Part shown: positions 32,972 through 41,125 of the stretch, in pieces
Numbering within the stretch: position 1 is the first letter of the stretch
Layout: each line of letters starts with the position of its first letter
DNA from: JAKFYM01 sp964612065
Lineage (GTDB): Bacteria; Bdellovibrionota; UBA1018; CAIPTA01
DNA length: 64,000 nt
Direction: 5' to 3'
NCBI GenBank assembly: GCA_964612065.1
Contig: CAZTCD010000006.1
Span: 20,844-84,843 of the forward strand
Notes under the pieces: generated by a model
Told to the model about the DNA's origin: nothing
Seen by the model: the letters and a program-made list of their open reading frames with translations, nothing else
Database searches by the model: none
Translations under genes and position numbers: made by a program

Positions 32972-35170
32972 CTAGTGCAGGTTTTTCTCCACGGTTCTGA
33001 GAAGAGCCTCGTGTTGTACGGGCTTGGTGAGGAAGTCGGTGAAACCGATCTGCAAAGCCTTGGTTCGGTGTTCATTGAGAGCATGAGCGGTAAGGGCGAT
33101 GATCGGCATGGTCATTCCTTCCTCTCTGAGCCTCCGGGTGGCTTCGTATCCGTCCATCTCGGGCATTTGGATGTCCATCAGGATCAGGTCGAAATCCTTT
33201 GCCCTGGCTTTGTCGAGGGCTTCCAGCCCGTTTTCCGCCACGGACACGTCGGCTCCGCAATCCTTGAGGTAGGCTTCGATCCACACCACATTGTCGGGAG
33301 AATCTTCCGCCAGGAGGATCTTCGTTCCGGGCGGGATCTGGCAAGGAGCTTCCGAGGCGTGCGCGGAACCCTCGGATAAAGAGGCTCCTTCAATGTGGAG
33401 GGGAGCCGCCGCATTCGCCTGGAAGGTGATTTCGAAAGCGGAGCCTTTGCCCGGATGGCTGTGCATGAGCCTCACTTCCCCCCCGAGAAGGTGGGAGATT
33501 TTCCGGGAAAGAGAGAGGCCGAGGCCGGTGCCGCCGTACTTTCTGGTGTGGCTGTTGTCGCCCTGGGTGAAATCGTTGAACAACTGCTTCTGCTGCTCTT
33601 CCGACAACCCGATCCCGCTATCGGTAACCGTGATGCGCACCAGATCATTGTCGTAGGGAAGGAGGCGCACTTCGATCGAGCCTCCATGGGTGAATTTCAC
33701 CGCGTTGCTGATCAGGTTCGAAAGGATCTGCCTCACGCGCACGGGGTCGCTGTTGATGATGGTGGGGCTGCCGTGCACTTTGGTGAGCCTGAGGTCCACG
33801 CCTTTTTCCAGGGTGCGGGGGCTGAACTCCTCCACGATCGATGAGGCAAGATCGGGCAGGGAGAAGTCGATTTTCTCGATCACCAAACGGTTGGCCTCGA
33901 TTTTGGAAAAGTCGCGGATGTCGTCAATCAGCCGGAGGAGCTGCTGGCCGTTTCTCTTCACGATCTCCCAGGAGCGCGAACGATCGGCGGGCGGAACTTT
34001 TTCTTTCGAAAGAAGATCGGTAACCCCGAGCACCACGCCAAGAGGGGTGCGAAGCTCGTGGCTCATATTGGCGAGGAATTCTCCTTTGGCTTTGTCTCTA
34101 GAGCGAAGCAGATCGGAGGCCGTGAGCAGCGAGGAGCGAAGCTCTTCGAGCTCGCGGATCCTGGAATTCGGGATCTGCGGAGTGCGGCCTCTGGCCAGTG
34201 TGGCAGCTCCGTTGGCCCCGGCCCGGATAGATTTTTTCAGCCAGCGGGAAAAGTAAAACGCGGTAAGGCCCGAGAGAAAGAGGATGAAGACGCCGGCAAG
34301 GATCACGGTGAGGTGGGTTTGCCGGGCGGTGGCGTCCAGATAGTCTCTGGGCACGGCTACCGCGGCATACCAGCCTGATACCGGGGCCCGGCGGTAGGAG
34401 GAATAGGAGCGCTCTCCTTCGAGAGTAAAGGTGGAGTGAAGGCCGTGGTCGGATTCTTTGAAGAGATTTCTGAGCGTTTCGGAGGCGGGCGCCCCCACGA
34501 ATTTCTCTGGGGATCTGGAGCGTGCGCCCAGGATTCCTTCCGGATCCACGATGGCCCGCACTGATTCTCCGGGGGCCTGGGAGAATCGCTGCACCAGGGT
34601 ATGGAGCGCGTTCGTGGAAATCACCGCGGAGAGGATGTAAACAACTTTTCCTTTGCCGTTCAATACGGGAACCCTGATGGCGAAGGCATGGGTGAAATCG
34701 GTTTTCAGTTCCGGCGGCAACCGGATCAGCTTGCTCACGGTGGGTTTCGCGTTCAGCGAAAGCTCGCGAAGGCTATCGGGTTCGAGAGCGGGCCCGAGCC
34801 TTTGCCCGAAGGGGAGGCGGGCGTTCAGGAGCCAATCCCCATTGGCCGAGTGGAGGAGGATGCTGCTCCAGGTGGGCTGAGAGCGGAGGATTTCGGAAAG
34901 CTGGCGGTGGAAGGAGCGCCATTCCTGCTCCCGAAGAGGCACCGAGCGGCTGATCGCTTCGAGGGTGCGGATCGTGGAAACCACTTCCTGATCGAAAGCG
35001 AGGGCCAGTTCATCGGCGGTTTTGCGAAGAAGGCGCTCACTGGTTTCGCGCTCGTCTCGAAGGAGGCGGTTGGTCACGGCCACGGAAAAGATCAGCACCG
35101 GCAGCACGGCGAGGGCTACGATGGCGGTAAAGTAGGATTGGAGTGATAGGTTGATCGAGCGCCTGGCCAT
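32972..35170 (-). CDS. Hybrid sensor histidine kinase with Cache sensor and receiver domain
   Basis: This has 732 residues from ATG 35170; a TTG at 35203 is an alternative. Membrane helices at about residues 12-35 and 280-300 enclose a periplasmic Cache-like domain of about 245 residues, so it senses a small extracellular ligand. HisKA follows with His371 (NMSHELRTPLG), then an ATPase domain (NLISNAVKFT, DSGIGLS, GTGLGLSLS) and a C-terminal receiver with Asp666 (LMDIQMPEMDG) and the conserved Lys in DFLTKPV. A phosphorelay partner must be encoded elsewhere. No helix-turn-helix output. Confidence 0.92.
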   Translation of the reverse strand: MARRSINLSLQSYFTAIVALAVLPVLIFSVAVTNRLLRDERETSERLLRKTADELALAFDQEVVSTIRTLEAISRSVPLREQEWRSFHRQLSEILRSQPTWSSILLHSANGDWLLNARLPFGQRLGPALEPDSLRELSLNAKPTVSKLIRLPPELKTDFTHAFAIRVPVLNGKGKVVYILSAVISTNALHTLVQRFSQAPGESVRAIVDPEGILGARSRSPEKFVGAPASETLRNLFKESDHGLHSTFTLEGERSYSSYRRAPVSGWYAAVAVPRDYLDATARQTHLTVILAGVFILFLSGLTAFYFSRWLKKSIRAGANGAATLARGRTPQIPNSRIRELEELRSSLLTASDLLRSRDKAKGEFLANMSHELRTPLGVVLGVTDLLSKEKVPPADRSRSWEIVKRNGQQLLRLIDDIRDFSKIEANRLVIEKIDFSLPDLASSIVEEFSPRTLEKGVDLRLTKVHGSPTIINSDPVRVRQILSNLISNAVKFTHGGSIEVRLLPYDNDLVRITVTDSGIGLSEEQQKQLFNDFTQGDNSHTRKYGGTGLGLSLSRKISHLLGGEVRLMHSHPGKGSAFEITFQANAAAPLHIEGASLSEGSAHASEAPCQIPPGTKILLAEDSPDNVVWIEAYLKDCGADVSVAENGLEALDKARAKDFDLILMDIQMPEMDGYEATRRLREEGMTMPIIALTAHALNEHRTKALQIGFTDFLTKPVQHEALLRTVEKNLH

Positions 35171-35242
35171 TGGGTGTCCGCAGCTTATTCTGGGAGAAGC
35201 CAAAACTCACGGCTAAGTTGTGGGAAGAATAGGGGAATTATG

Positions 35243-35261
35243 CCTCTATAAATTATAGAGG
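35243..35261. promoter_or_regulatory. Perfect 9-bp palindrome in a divergent intergenic region
   Basis: CCTCTATAA, one central base, then TTATAGAGG. It lies between the minus-strand hybrid kinase (start 35170) and the plus-strand secreted protein at 35398. The AT-rich core and dyad symmetry are typical of operators. No regulator is known. Confidence 0.45.
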
Positions 35262-35397
35262 AACCAGGTGTCGGATCCTAGTGGTGTGAATTCATGAATG
35301 ATTTCGAGCATGCTGGCTCTTGAGCATTTCCTGACACAGCCGCTGTGCTTTTGCGATAGAAAGGTGCCACCCGAAACCCCTGTATGGAGACCTATAT

Positions 35398-35670
35398 ATG
35401 AAGTCTATGATCGCTCTCTTTGCTTTACTCGCCCTTCCCGTTAGCTCGGCTTTCGCTACGAGCTATGTGACCTTTCCCCAAGCTGCCTGCAATGGCGGGG
35501 GCGGAGGTTGGGGACCGCTGAAAGTGGAAGCCAATGCCTGCGAAGAAGTAGGCACGGGCTCTTTCGAGGTGAACGAAGGTGGCCACTGCAATGGTTACCG
35601 GGATAGCGTGATCTATTGCCGCAATGGGAAGATCTCTGGCTACGAGCTCAAAGATTGCTTCTGCGATTGA
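35398..35670 (+). CDS. Small cysteine-rich secreted protein
   Basis: This has 90 residues with a signal peptide ending AFA (residue 20). The mature 70 residues contain six Cys and a run of Gly (NGGGGGWGP), and end with CFCD. Three disulfides are likely. The compact, Cys-rich form resembles secreted inhibitors or toxins, but no family is recognised. A palindrome lies about 140 bases upstream. Confidence 0.68.
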   Translation: MKSMIALFALLALPVSSAFATSYVTFPQAACNGGGGGWGPLKVEANACEEVGTGSFEVNEGGHCNGYRDSVIYCRNGKISGYELKDCFCD

Positions 35671-35821
35671 TCTCTCTTGGGAAAACTTGTCCTACGAGCT
35701 GCGAATTTGGCCCTTCGTGCCCGCTGCTCGCCCTGGAAAAATGCCTCCAGGCTGGTTCGGCTCTTGCACTCAGCCCATGCTTAATGGTTGAAATGAGCCC
35801 ATCACCAGCTTCGGGGGTTTT

Positions 35822-36598
35822 ATGAGTTTTTCTTCGTGCATGAAAATTTTTCCGGTGCTTGCGCTTCTCGCGAGCGGCGTGGCACAGGCCAAGCCCTACG
35901 AGGTGAGCACTCTGCTGGGCAGCGCGAATATGGATCTGCCTTGGGTAAGAGAGGCCGTAAAACACGAGGTGGCGCTCACCCCGGTTCGCAATTGGACCGA
36001 TCTCACTACGGGAGTGGTCTATTTCGCCAGCCGAAACGGCACGGAGGCGATGCAAACCATTCAGGTGGTGCAGGATGGGGGCAACGCCCTATTGAAAGAC
36101 GTATTTGATGCGATCGATATCGCGGCCCGCGACTCCTCGATCGTGGTGGCCCCTCTGGCCGGAGATTCCCAGGAAAAAATGTGCGAAAAGATGTCGGAAA
36201 AAACCGACACCGCATTCCTGGTTTCGCTGGGAGAGCAGGGTTATACGCTGAGCCCTCTCTACACGCGCTGTGCTTCCCGGAACATCCTTTTCGTTACGGT
36301 ACTCAACCCCGAGCTCAACGGCCTGGCTGAGTTCGCCACCTATGGGCCTCTGGTTCGCCTTGCCACCCCGGGGCGTGAGCTGGCCGCTCCGGTGGACAGA
36401 GACGGGCGCAGGGTTTCTTTTCTTTCCGATATTTTCGGTATGTCGGTGGCGGCCGGGCAGCTTTCTGCCTATCTGCGCGAGCATCCGAACCTGAGCGGAG
36501 CCGCTCTCATTCACGGATTTCTTCAGGAGCAGCCGGTGCTGGAAGCCTTGAGAGGCAAGATTCCCGGCGCGCGGGCCATCCGGGCCTACGAGAAATAG
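35822..36598 (+). CDS. Secreted degenerate subtilase-like protein
   Basis: This has 258 residues with a signal peptide (ALLASGVAQA). The C-terminal half reads like a subtilisin: SRNILFVTVLN, LAEFATYGPLVRLATPG and FGMSVAAGQLSAYLREHPNLSGAALIHGFL align with the NVIAVAA, FSNYGPWVDIAAPG and GTSMAAPHVAGAAAL blocks. The Ser of GMSVAA is kept, but the N-terminal half is too short and shows no Asp (DTGI-like) or His (HGTH-like) catalytic motif. It is probably an inactive peptidase-fold protein. A GGGGG ribosome site precedes the ATG. A strong terminator follows. Confidence 0.68.
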   Translation: MSFSSCMKIFPVLALLASGVAQAKPYEVSTLLGSANMDLPWVREAVKHEVALTPVRNWTDLTTGVVYFASRNGTEAMQTIQVVQDGGNALLKDVFDAIDIAARDSSIVVAPLAGDSQEKMCEKMSEKTDTAFLVSLGEQGYTLSPLYTRCASRNILFVTVLNPELNGLAEFATYGPLVRLATPGRELAAPVDRDGRRVSFLSDIFGMSVAAGQLSAYLREHPNLSGAALIHGFLQEQPVLEALRGKIPGARAIRAYEK

Positions 36599-36621
36599 TA
36601 GCCAGCGGCTTTGAAAAAAAA

Positions 36622-36656
36622 TCCCCTACCCATACAAAGGGCAGGGGACTTTTGCT
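36622..36656. terminator. Bidirectional hairpin terminator
   Basis: TCCCCTACCC (36622-36631) pairs with GGGCAGGGGA (36639-36648) across a 7-base loop with one mismatch. An A run precedes and a T-rich run follows, so it can stop transcripts of both convergent genes. Confidence 0.85.
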
Positions 36657-36665
36657 TTTTGGGCT

Positions 36666-37712
36666 CTAGATCGATTTGGTGTCGATCACGAATCGATAGC
36701 GCACATCGCTTTTCAGCACCCTCTCATAGGCCTCGTTTACCTGGCCCGCCTGGATGAGCTCGATCTCGGGCGTGATATCATGCTTCGCGCAGAAATCGAG
36801 CATCTCCTGGGTTTCCTTGATCGAGCCGATCAAGGAGCCGGCGAAATTCCTTCTCTTCATGATGAGGGGGAAGGGGTGGAGGGAGTAGGGCTTGTCGGGC
36901 GCGCCCACCGATACGAGGGTGGCGTCGAGCTTCAGGAGCCCGAAGTAGGAGGCCAGATCGAGATCCGCCGAGGAAACCGTATTGATAATGAGATCAAAGG
37001 TGCCGGCGTATTTTGTGAAAACGCTCTTATCGTGCGTGCTCACGAAGTGATGAGCGCCCATTTTCAGCGCGTCTTCCCGCTTCTTCTCTGAATGGCTCAG
37101 TACGGTGACTTCTGCGCCCATCGCCTGCGCGATCTTCACTCCCATATGGCCCAGGCCGCCGAGGCCCATGATGGCCACTTTTTTTCCCGGCCCGGCTTTC
37201 CAGTGGCTCAAGGGGGAATAGAGGGTGATGCCCGCGCACAATAGAGGGGCGGCTTTATCGAGGGGAAGAGAGGCCGGGATCTTCAGCACATAGTTTTCGT
37301 CCACCACGATCACGTTGGAGTAACCTCCCTGCGTGGGGGTGGCGCCGTCTTTCTCGAAGCCACCATAGGTGGGGTTCATTCCTTTCAGGCAGTAGTTGTC
37401 GAGATCGTTCTTGCAGTGCTCGCACTCTCGGCAGGAGTCCACGAAACAACCTACGCCCACATGATCGCCTGCTTTGTATTTTGTAACTTTGGGGCCCACG
37501 GCGCGAACCGTGCCGGCGATCTCGTGGCCTGGCACCAGGGGATAGTTGGCCTGCCCCCATTCGCTGCGCACGGTATGGATGTCGGAATGGCAGATGCCGC
37601 AGAAGTGGATGTCGATCACCACATCGTGGTCTTTGGGGGCGCGCCTTTCGAACTGGTAAGGGGCGAGCGGCTCTTTCGCGGAGAAGGCGGCGATGCCTTT
37701 GGCTTTCATCAT
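36666..37712 (-). CDS. Zinc-dependent NAD(P) alcohol dehydrogenase (YahK/CAD type)
   Basis: This has 348 residues. GICHSDIHTVRSEWG supplies the catalytic-zinc Cys, and GHEIAG follows. The structural zinc Cys cluster is CRECEHCKNDLDNYC, and the cofactor loop GLGGLGHMGVK is at about residue 178. This is the medium-chain dehydrogenase subgroup of cinnamyl alcohol dehydrogenase and YahK, which reduce aldehydes with NADPH. ATG at 37710-37712 follows AGGAG. It stands alone; a role in detoxifying aldehydes is the general expectation. Confidence 0.92.
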   Translation of the reverse strand: MMKAKGIAAFSAKEPLAPYQFERRAPKDHDVVIDIHFCGICHSDIHTVRSEWGQANYPLVPGHEIAGTVRAVGPKVTKYKAGDHVGVGCFVDSCRECEHCKNDLDNYCLKGMNPTYGGFEKDGATPTQGGYSNVIVVDENYVLKIPASLPLDKAAPLLCAGITLYSPLSHWKAGPGKKVAIMGLGGLGHMGVKIAQAMGAEVTVLSHSEKKREDALKMGAHHFVSTHDKSVFTKYAGTFDLIINTVSSADLDLASYFGLLKLDATLVSVGAPDKPYSLHPFPLIMKRRNFAGSLIGSIKETQEMLDFCAKHDITPEIELIQAGQVNEAYERVLKSDVRYRFVIDTKSI

Positions 37713-37813
37713 GATGGGGCTCCTGTTGAGGGTAGGGCAACAACGTAACTCGAAAATTCCTGCTGGTGAACTATTGCCGGGCTCTGCCGGCCGGACAAGA
37801 TTATTCTATCTGC

Positions 37814-38665
37814 ATGAATGATCAAAATTCCAAGCCCAAGGGCGAGCCAAAGGAAGGTTCCGATGCGGGTGAATCCCTGGAGGTGGAGCTTCCAGAGGTT
37901 CGGGAAGCAGCCCAGGAAGCGGAAGGCGGCTCCCGATCTTCCATAGTTCAGGATCGCAAGGAAGCGTTTAAGAGAGATATTCAGGCGTTGGAAACCCATC
38001 GCAGAGAGTTCTCTGAAGCATCGAAGAGCGACCGCGAATCCACCCGTCTCTCACTTCCTCAGCTGTTGTGGAAGCTATTCCTGGCTCTGGGGGCCCTGAG
38101 TTTTGCGTATTTTCTTTCTCAAGCTGTGCTGGACCCTATCAGCTTCCGGGAGGGGGCTGGAATCCTCGTGAGGCTCGCCTTCCAGTTGGCATTGAGTGCT
38201 TCGGTGGCCGGCATTCTGTATCGCGTGCATCAGGCGTCTGCACCTCAGGCGCAGCGAAATCTCGAGCGGGCCATCATTGCATTGGGTCTGCTCCTTTCGC
38301 TTTTGGCGTTGCTCTTTGTATTTGGCCTCTTTGACTACAGATCCCGCAAAGTTTGGGGCACGGGGCCCTTTCTTCTTTCCTTGGGAGCACAGATTGTCGG
38401 TTTGGTGCTGCTGGTTAAACTGAGGATTTGGCTGCGAGCGCAGATCGATTTTGCCGATTTGCTTCCCCGTTGGATAAGGCCGGTGATGTACCTTACTGAG
38501 GGGGTGATCCTTTACCTCTTGCTGGGTATGCTGGCCCAAAGTGTGTTCCATATTCAGGTGCCTGCCCTGGTGTTTGGGCTCTTTCGGAATCCACCAGCTC
38601 TCTTTCTCTTCCTGGTGCCTTTTGGCGGCTATTTTTTTCTGAGAAAAATGGTGGGGGAGATCTGA
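37814..38665 (+). CDS. Membrane protein with coiled N-terminus
   Basis: This has 283 residues from the Met at 37814 (NDQNSKPKG). The first 80 residues are charged and probably coiled-coil (EVELPEVREAAQEAEGG, DIQALETHRREFSEASK). Six or so transmembrane segments follow to the C-terminus. No transporter or enzyme motif is recognised. It resembles uncharacterised integral membrane proteins of predatory or delta-like bacteria only in general layout. It precedes the Tat-type lipoprotein gene. Confidence 0.68.
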   Translation: MNDQNSKPKGEPKEGSDAGESLEVELPEVREAAQEAEGGSRSSIVQDRKEAFKRDIQALETHRREFSEASKSDRESTRLSLPQLLWKLFLALGALSFAYFLSQAVLDPISFREGAGILVRLAFQLALSASVAGILYRVHQASAPQAQRNLERAIIALGLLLSLLALLFVFGLFDYRSRKVWGTGPFLLSLGAQIVGLVLLVKLRIWLRAQIDFADLLPRWIRPVMYLTEGVILYLLLGMLAQSVFHIQVPALVFGLFRNPPALFLFLVPFGGYFFLRKMVGEI

Positions 38666-38719
38666 AGAGGTGATTCTCGCTAAATTGACACGCGGTGGCC
38701 AGGGAGGGATCATACGAGG

Positions 38720-39886
38720 ATGGCCTACAAATGCACCCGGCGGGATTTCCACAAGTGGCTTGGTCTCCTGGCCCTTGAGTTGGCTCTACTGCCCGGCTGC
38801 ACCAGGCTTCGAAAAGTCACCGGCTTGGAAGAGGGAAAAGATTTTCGGCTACTGCTGGCTTCGCCCGATGGGAATGTAGGTATCTTCGAAAGCAAAAAGC
38901 AAAGCATTTCCACCATCTCTTTGGGCTGGGCGGGTGCGCATGGTTTTTTATCCTTGGATCGGGGCGCTAGGGCGCTGGTAGTGGGTAAGCATGTGCCTCA
39001 CCTCGCGGATCTGGAAGTAAAAACCGATACTCCCGTGATCCGCCGAACAGTGAGTCCGTATAAGCCGGGAATGAACTTTTATGGCCATGCAGCCTTTAGC
39101 CACCGATATGGCGCTGTGGTCACCTCTGAAGCGGCCGGTGGCGTGGAGGGGATGCTGGTGATTCGTGATCCCGCAACATTGAAACCGTTGCGGTCGATTT
39201 CCTCGCATGGGCGTGACCCGCACGATCTTGCCATCTTCGATTCCCTGGGGCTGATCATGGTGTGCAACGGTAGGTCGATGGAGAACGGTGTTTCCAATAT
39301 CGCGATTGTAGAGCTGGAATCGGGCAAGCTTTTGCATTCGATCGAAGCGGAAGATAAATACGCTTTGTTTGGTCATTTTTCTCCGGCCGGCCCGGCGCAG
39401 CTCGTGGCGAGCACCCAAAAGAAGAAAATCACCCATCAGAGAAAATTGGAAAGACTCAGAAAGAAAGCAAGGAAAACCAAGGATTATGAGAGGCTCGTCC
39501 GATTGCATATGGAAATGGACAAGCTTCAGAGGCCGGAACCCTCGTTTACGTATGTGGCGGGCGTGGACGGATCTTTGAGTCGTTTGAACGTTGGCGATCA
39601 TTTTCGCGATTCTATTTCCGGTTTCAGCGTGTGTACGGAGGGCGGGGTGGCTGCAGTTACGCATGGTCCCACCCAGGGAGTTGCGTTCTATCGTATCTCG
39701 GACCAAACCCTGATTTCGTTCAGTAAGATCCCTGAAGGCTCTCCCTTGGCGATTTCCGGATTGCCGAACGGAGATTTTCTCTGTGGCACCGGTACAGGTG
39801 AGATATGGCGGTTTCCGGCCCCGGCCTTTGCCTCTCCGGTGCTGGTGGCGCAGGGAATCTCGAGCGAGCATTCGCTTCTTCTTTAG
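38720..39886 (+). CDS. Tat-type lipoprotein, DUF1513-like beta propeller
   Basis: This has 388 residues. The N-terminus CTRRDFHKWLG carries twin arginines with a following hydrophobic stretch ending LLPGC, so it is a candidate Tat-exported lipoprotein. The mature part has repeated short blade-like motifs (GHAAFS, DPHDLAI, LFGHFS, VAGVDGSL) that match DUF1513, a seven-bladed-propeller family often next to iron-uptake and di-haem genes. A lysine-rich insert (residues about 235-265) is unusual for the family. Neither partner gene is nearby. Confidence 0.75.
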   Translation: MAYKCTRRDFHKWLGLLALELALLPGCTRLRKVTGLEEGKDFRLLLASPDGNVGIFESKKQSISTISLGWAGAHGFLSLDRGARALVVGKHVPHLADLEVKTDTPVIRRTVSPYKPGMNFYGHAAFSHRYGAVVTSEAAGGVEGMLVIRDPATLKPLRSISSHGRDPHDLAIFDSLGLIMVCNGRSMENGVSNIAIVELESGKLLHSIEAEDKYALFGHFSPAGPAQLVASTQKKKITHQRKLERLRKKARKTKDYERLVRLHMEMDKLQRPEPSFTYVAGVDGSLSRLNVGDHFRDSISGFSVCTEGGVAAVTHGPTQGVAFYRISDQTLISFSKIPEGSPLAISGLPNGDFLCGTGTGEIWRFPAPAFASPVLVAQGISSEHSLLL

Positions 39887-40088
39887 AGATTGCGCTGCGC
39901 ATTATGTTTTGTCGTCGATAAAACGGTGTCGTTTTGATTCCGGAACGCAGTGCGAGTGACACCATTTTCTCCGTTCTCCAGGCTTCTACTCTCGAAATTA
40001 GGCCAGCAGAGTTGGAACGCTGTTTGCGTTGGCAGCAGGGCGCGCTTCGTTATCGTTCGTGTTCATCAAATTTTTTTCGGAGGAAGAA

Positions 40089-40736
40089 ATGAAACTCTTG
40101 GTTCTGTTCGCTGCCCTGGCCACCACTGCATCCGCTACCGCTTATGCGAGAGACGTAAACCTGCCAAGCAGGGTTTCGAGAGTATGCGTGGGGAAAACTC
40201 AAAACATTCTGCAGAACCGGGTGCAGGTGAAGCGTTGGTTCGTGAACGGCCGCACCAGCAATCTCAGCACTTTCTATTATCCCGGGCGCTTTGCGAGCTT
40301 GAAGCTGGATGTGGACGAAGCCAATGTGGTGGCGAGCTGCAAAAAGCCGGGCCGTGAGAACTTTCAGTTCCAGTTCCGCCTGAACTACGCGGATCCCAAT
40401 ACCTACAGAGTGATGGTGAGGCTCGATTGCGTGCCCTGCGCGAAGGCGGGTGCGAAAGAGGCCCGAAAAAAGATCGCTGCCGCACGGCAGCTGGTGAGGG
40501 TGGAGCGCCCGGATCCGAGACGGAATCAGATGGCGATGAAGCAGTTGCAGCTGGCGCATGCGGAGCTTTCCTCTCTGCTCGAGAGTGAAGATCTCTCCCC
40601 TCGCAGCCGGGCGGAGCTCAGAAAGCTTATGGGGTATTTCGGCCAGCTGATGCAGCTGGTGCGAGAAGGCGCCGGAAGCTCCGGCCAGGCCCAGGAAATC
40701 TTCCAGATCCTTGAGAGAGGCCTGGCTCAGCTTTAA
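40089..40736 (+). CDS. Secreted protein of unknown function
   Basis: This has 215 residues from the Met at 40089, which follows GGAGGAAGAA; the longer frame lacks a signal at its start. Signal peptide ends AYA. An N-terminal beta-rich domain with four Cys (VCVGK, ASCKK, DCVPC) is followed by a helical C-terminal part (AARQLVRVERPDPRRNQMAMKQLQLAHAELSSLLESEDLS). Unknown function; probably periplasmic. The region just downstream holds a decayed lipoprotein gene. Confidence 0.7.
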   Translation: MKLLVLFAALATTASATAYARDVNLPSRVSRVCVGKTQNILQNRVQVKRWFVNGRTSNLSTFYYPGRFASLKLDVDEANVVASCKKPGRENFQFQFRLNYADPNTYRVMVRLDCVPCAKAGAKEARKKIAAARQLVRVERPDPRRNQMAMKQLQLAHAELSSLLESEDLSPRSRAELRKLMGYFGQLMQLVREGAGSSGQAQEIFQILERGLAQL

Positions 40737-40759
40737 CGAATTCCGCCGGAGATTCACCC

Positions 40760-41125
40760 ATGACGAAGGCAATCAGCCCCCTGATCCTTGCCCTTGGCCT
40801 GCTGGCCGGCTGAAGCTGCGTGCGCTTTCCGTTTTTTTTCGCGGCGGCGAAAGCATTCATCGTGGGCCCGTAGAAATCGCGGAACAGGTACAGCTGCCTT
40901 TGAGCACGAAAGGGAACTGTTGACGAATGGTGGGCTTATCCCAGGGCAGGGTGCGGGCGGGCCATTCTGGGCTGCTGTGAAAGGTTCCAGAGTAAAGGTG
41001 AGTTTAAGAGATCAGTTCAGCGGGGAAAATCAACCGCGGGGCGGAACCCGCTGGCTGAGGCTCATCCGCTACATCGAGGAAGAGCCGAGGCCCTGCTGTA
41101 TTCCCTGTGCCGAGGTAAAGGAGCG
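40760..41125 (+). pseudogene. Probable decayed lipoprotein gene
   Basis: ATG 40760 starts a perfect lipoprotein signal peptide (MTKAISPLILALGLLAG) that meets an in-frame TGA at 40811 exactly where the lipobox Cys is expected. Coding-like sequence then continues in other frames: GESIHRGPVEIAEQVQLPLSTKG in the +1 frame to 40923 and LLTNGGLIPGQGAGGPFWAAVKGSRVKVSLRD after about 40915. Two or three indels or substitutions would explain this. It overlaps the end of the radical SAM gene on the other strand. A short genuine peptide or read-through is possible but less likely. Confidence 0.4.

Noticed and set aside
38720..39886. Haem or iron uptake locus
   Set aside because: A DUF1513-like protein is present but none of the usual imelysin or di-haem partner genes are adjacent.
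40811..40813. Selenocysteine at the TGA after the lipoprotein signal
   Set aside because: No SECIS-like hairpin recognised just after it, no selA/selB/tRNA-Sec in the window, and the downstream frame ends quickly. Gene decay is simpler.
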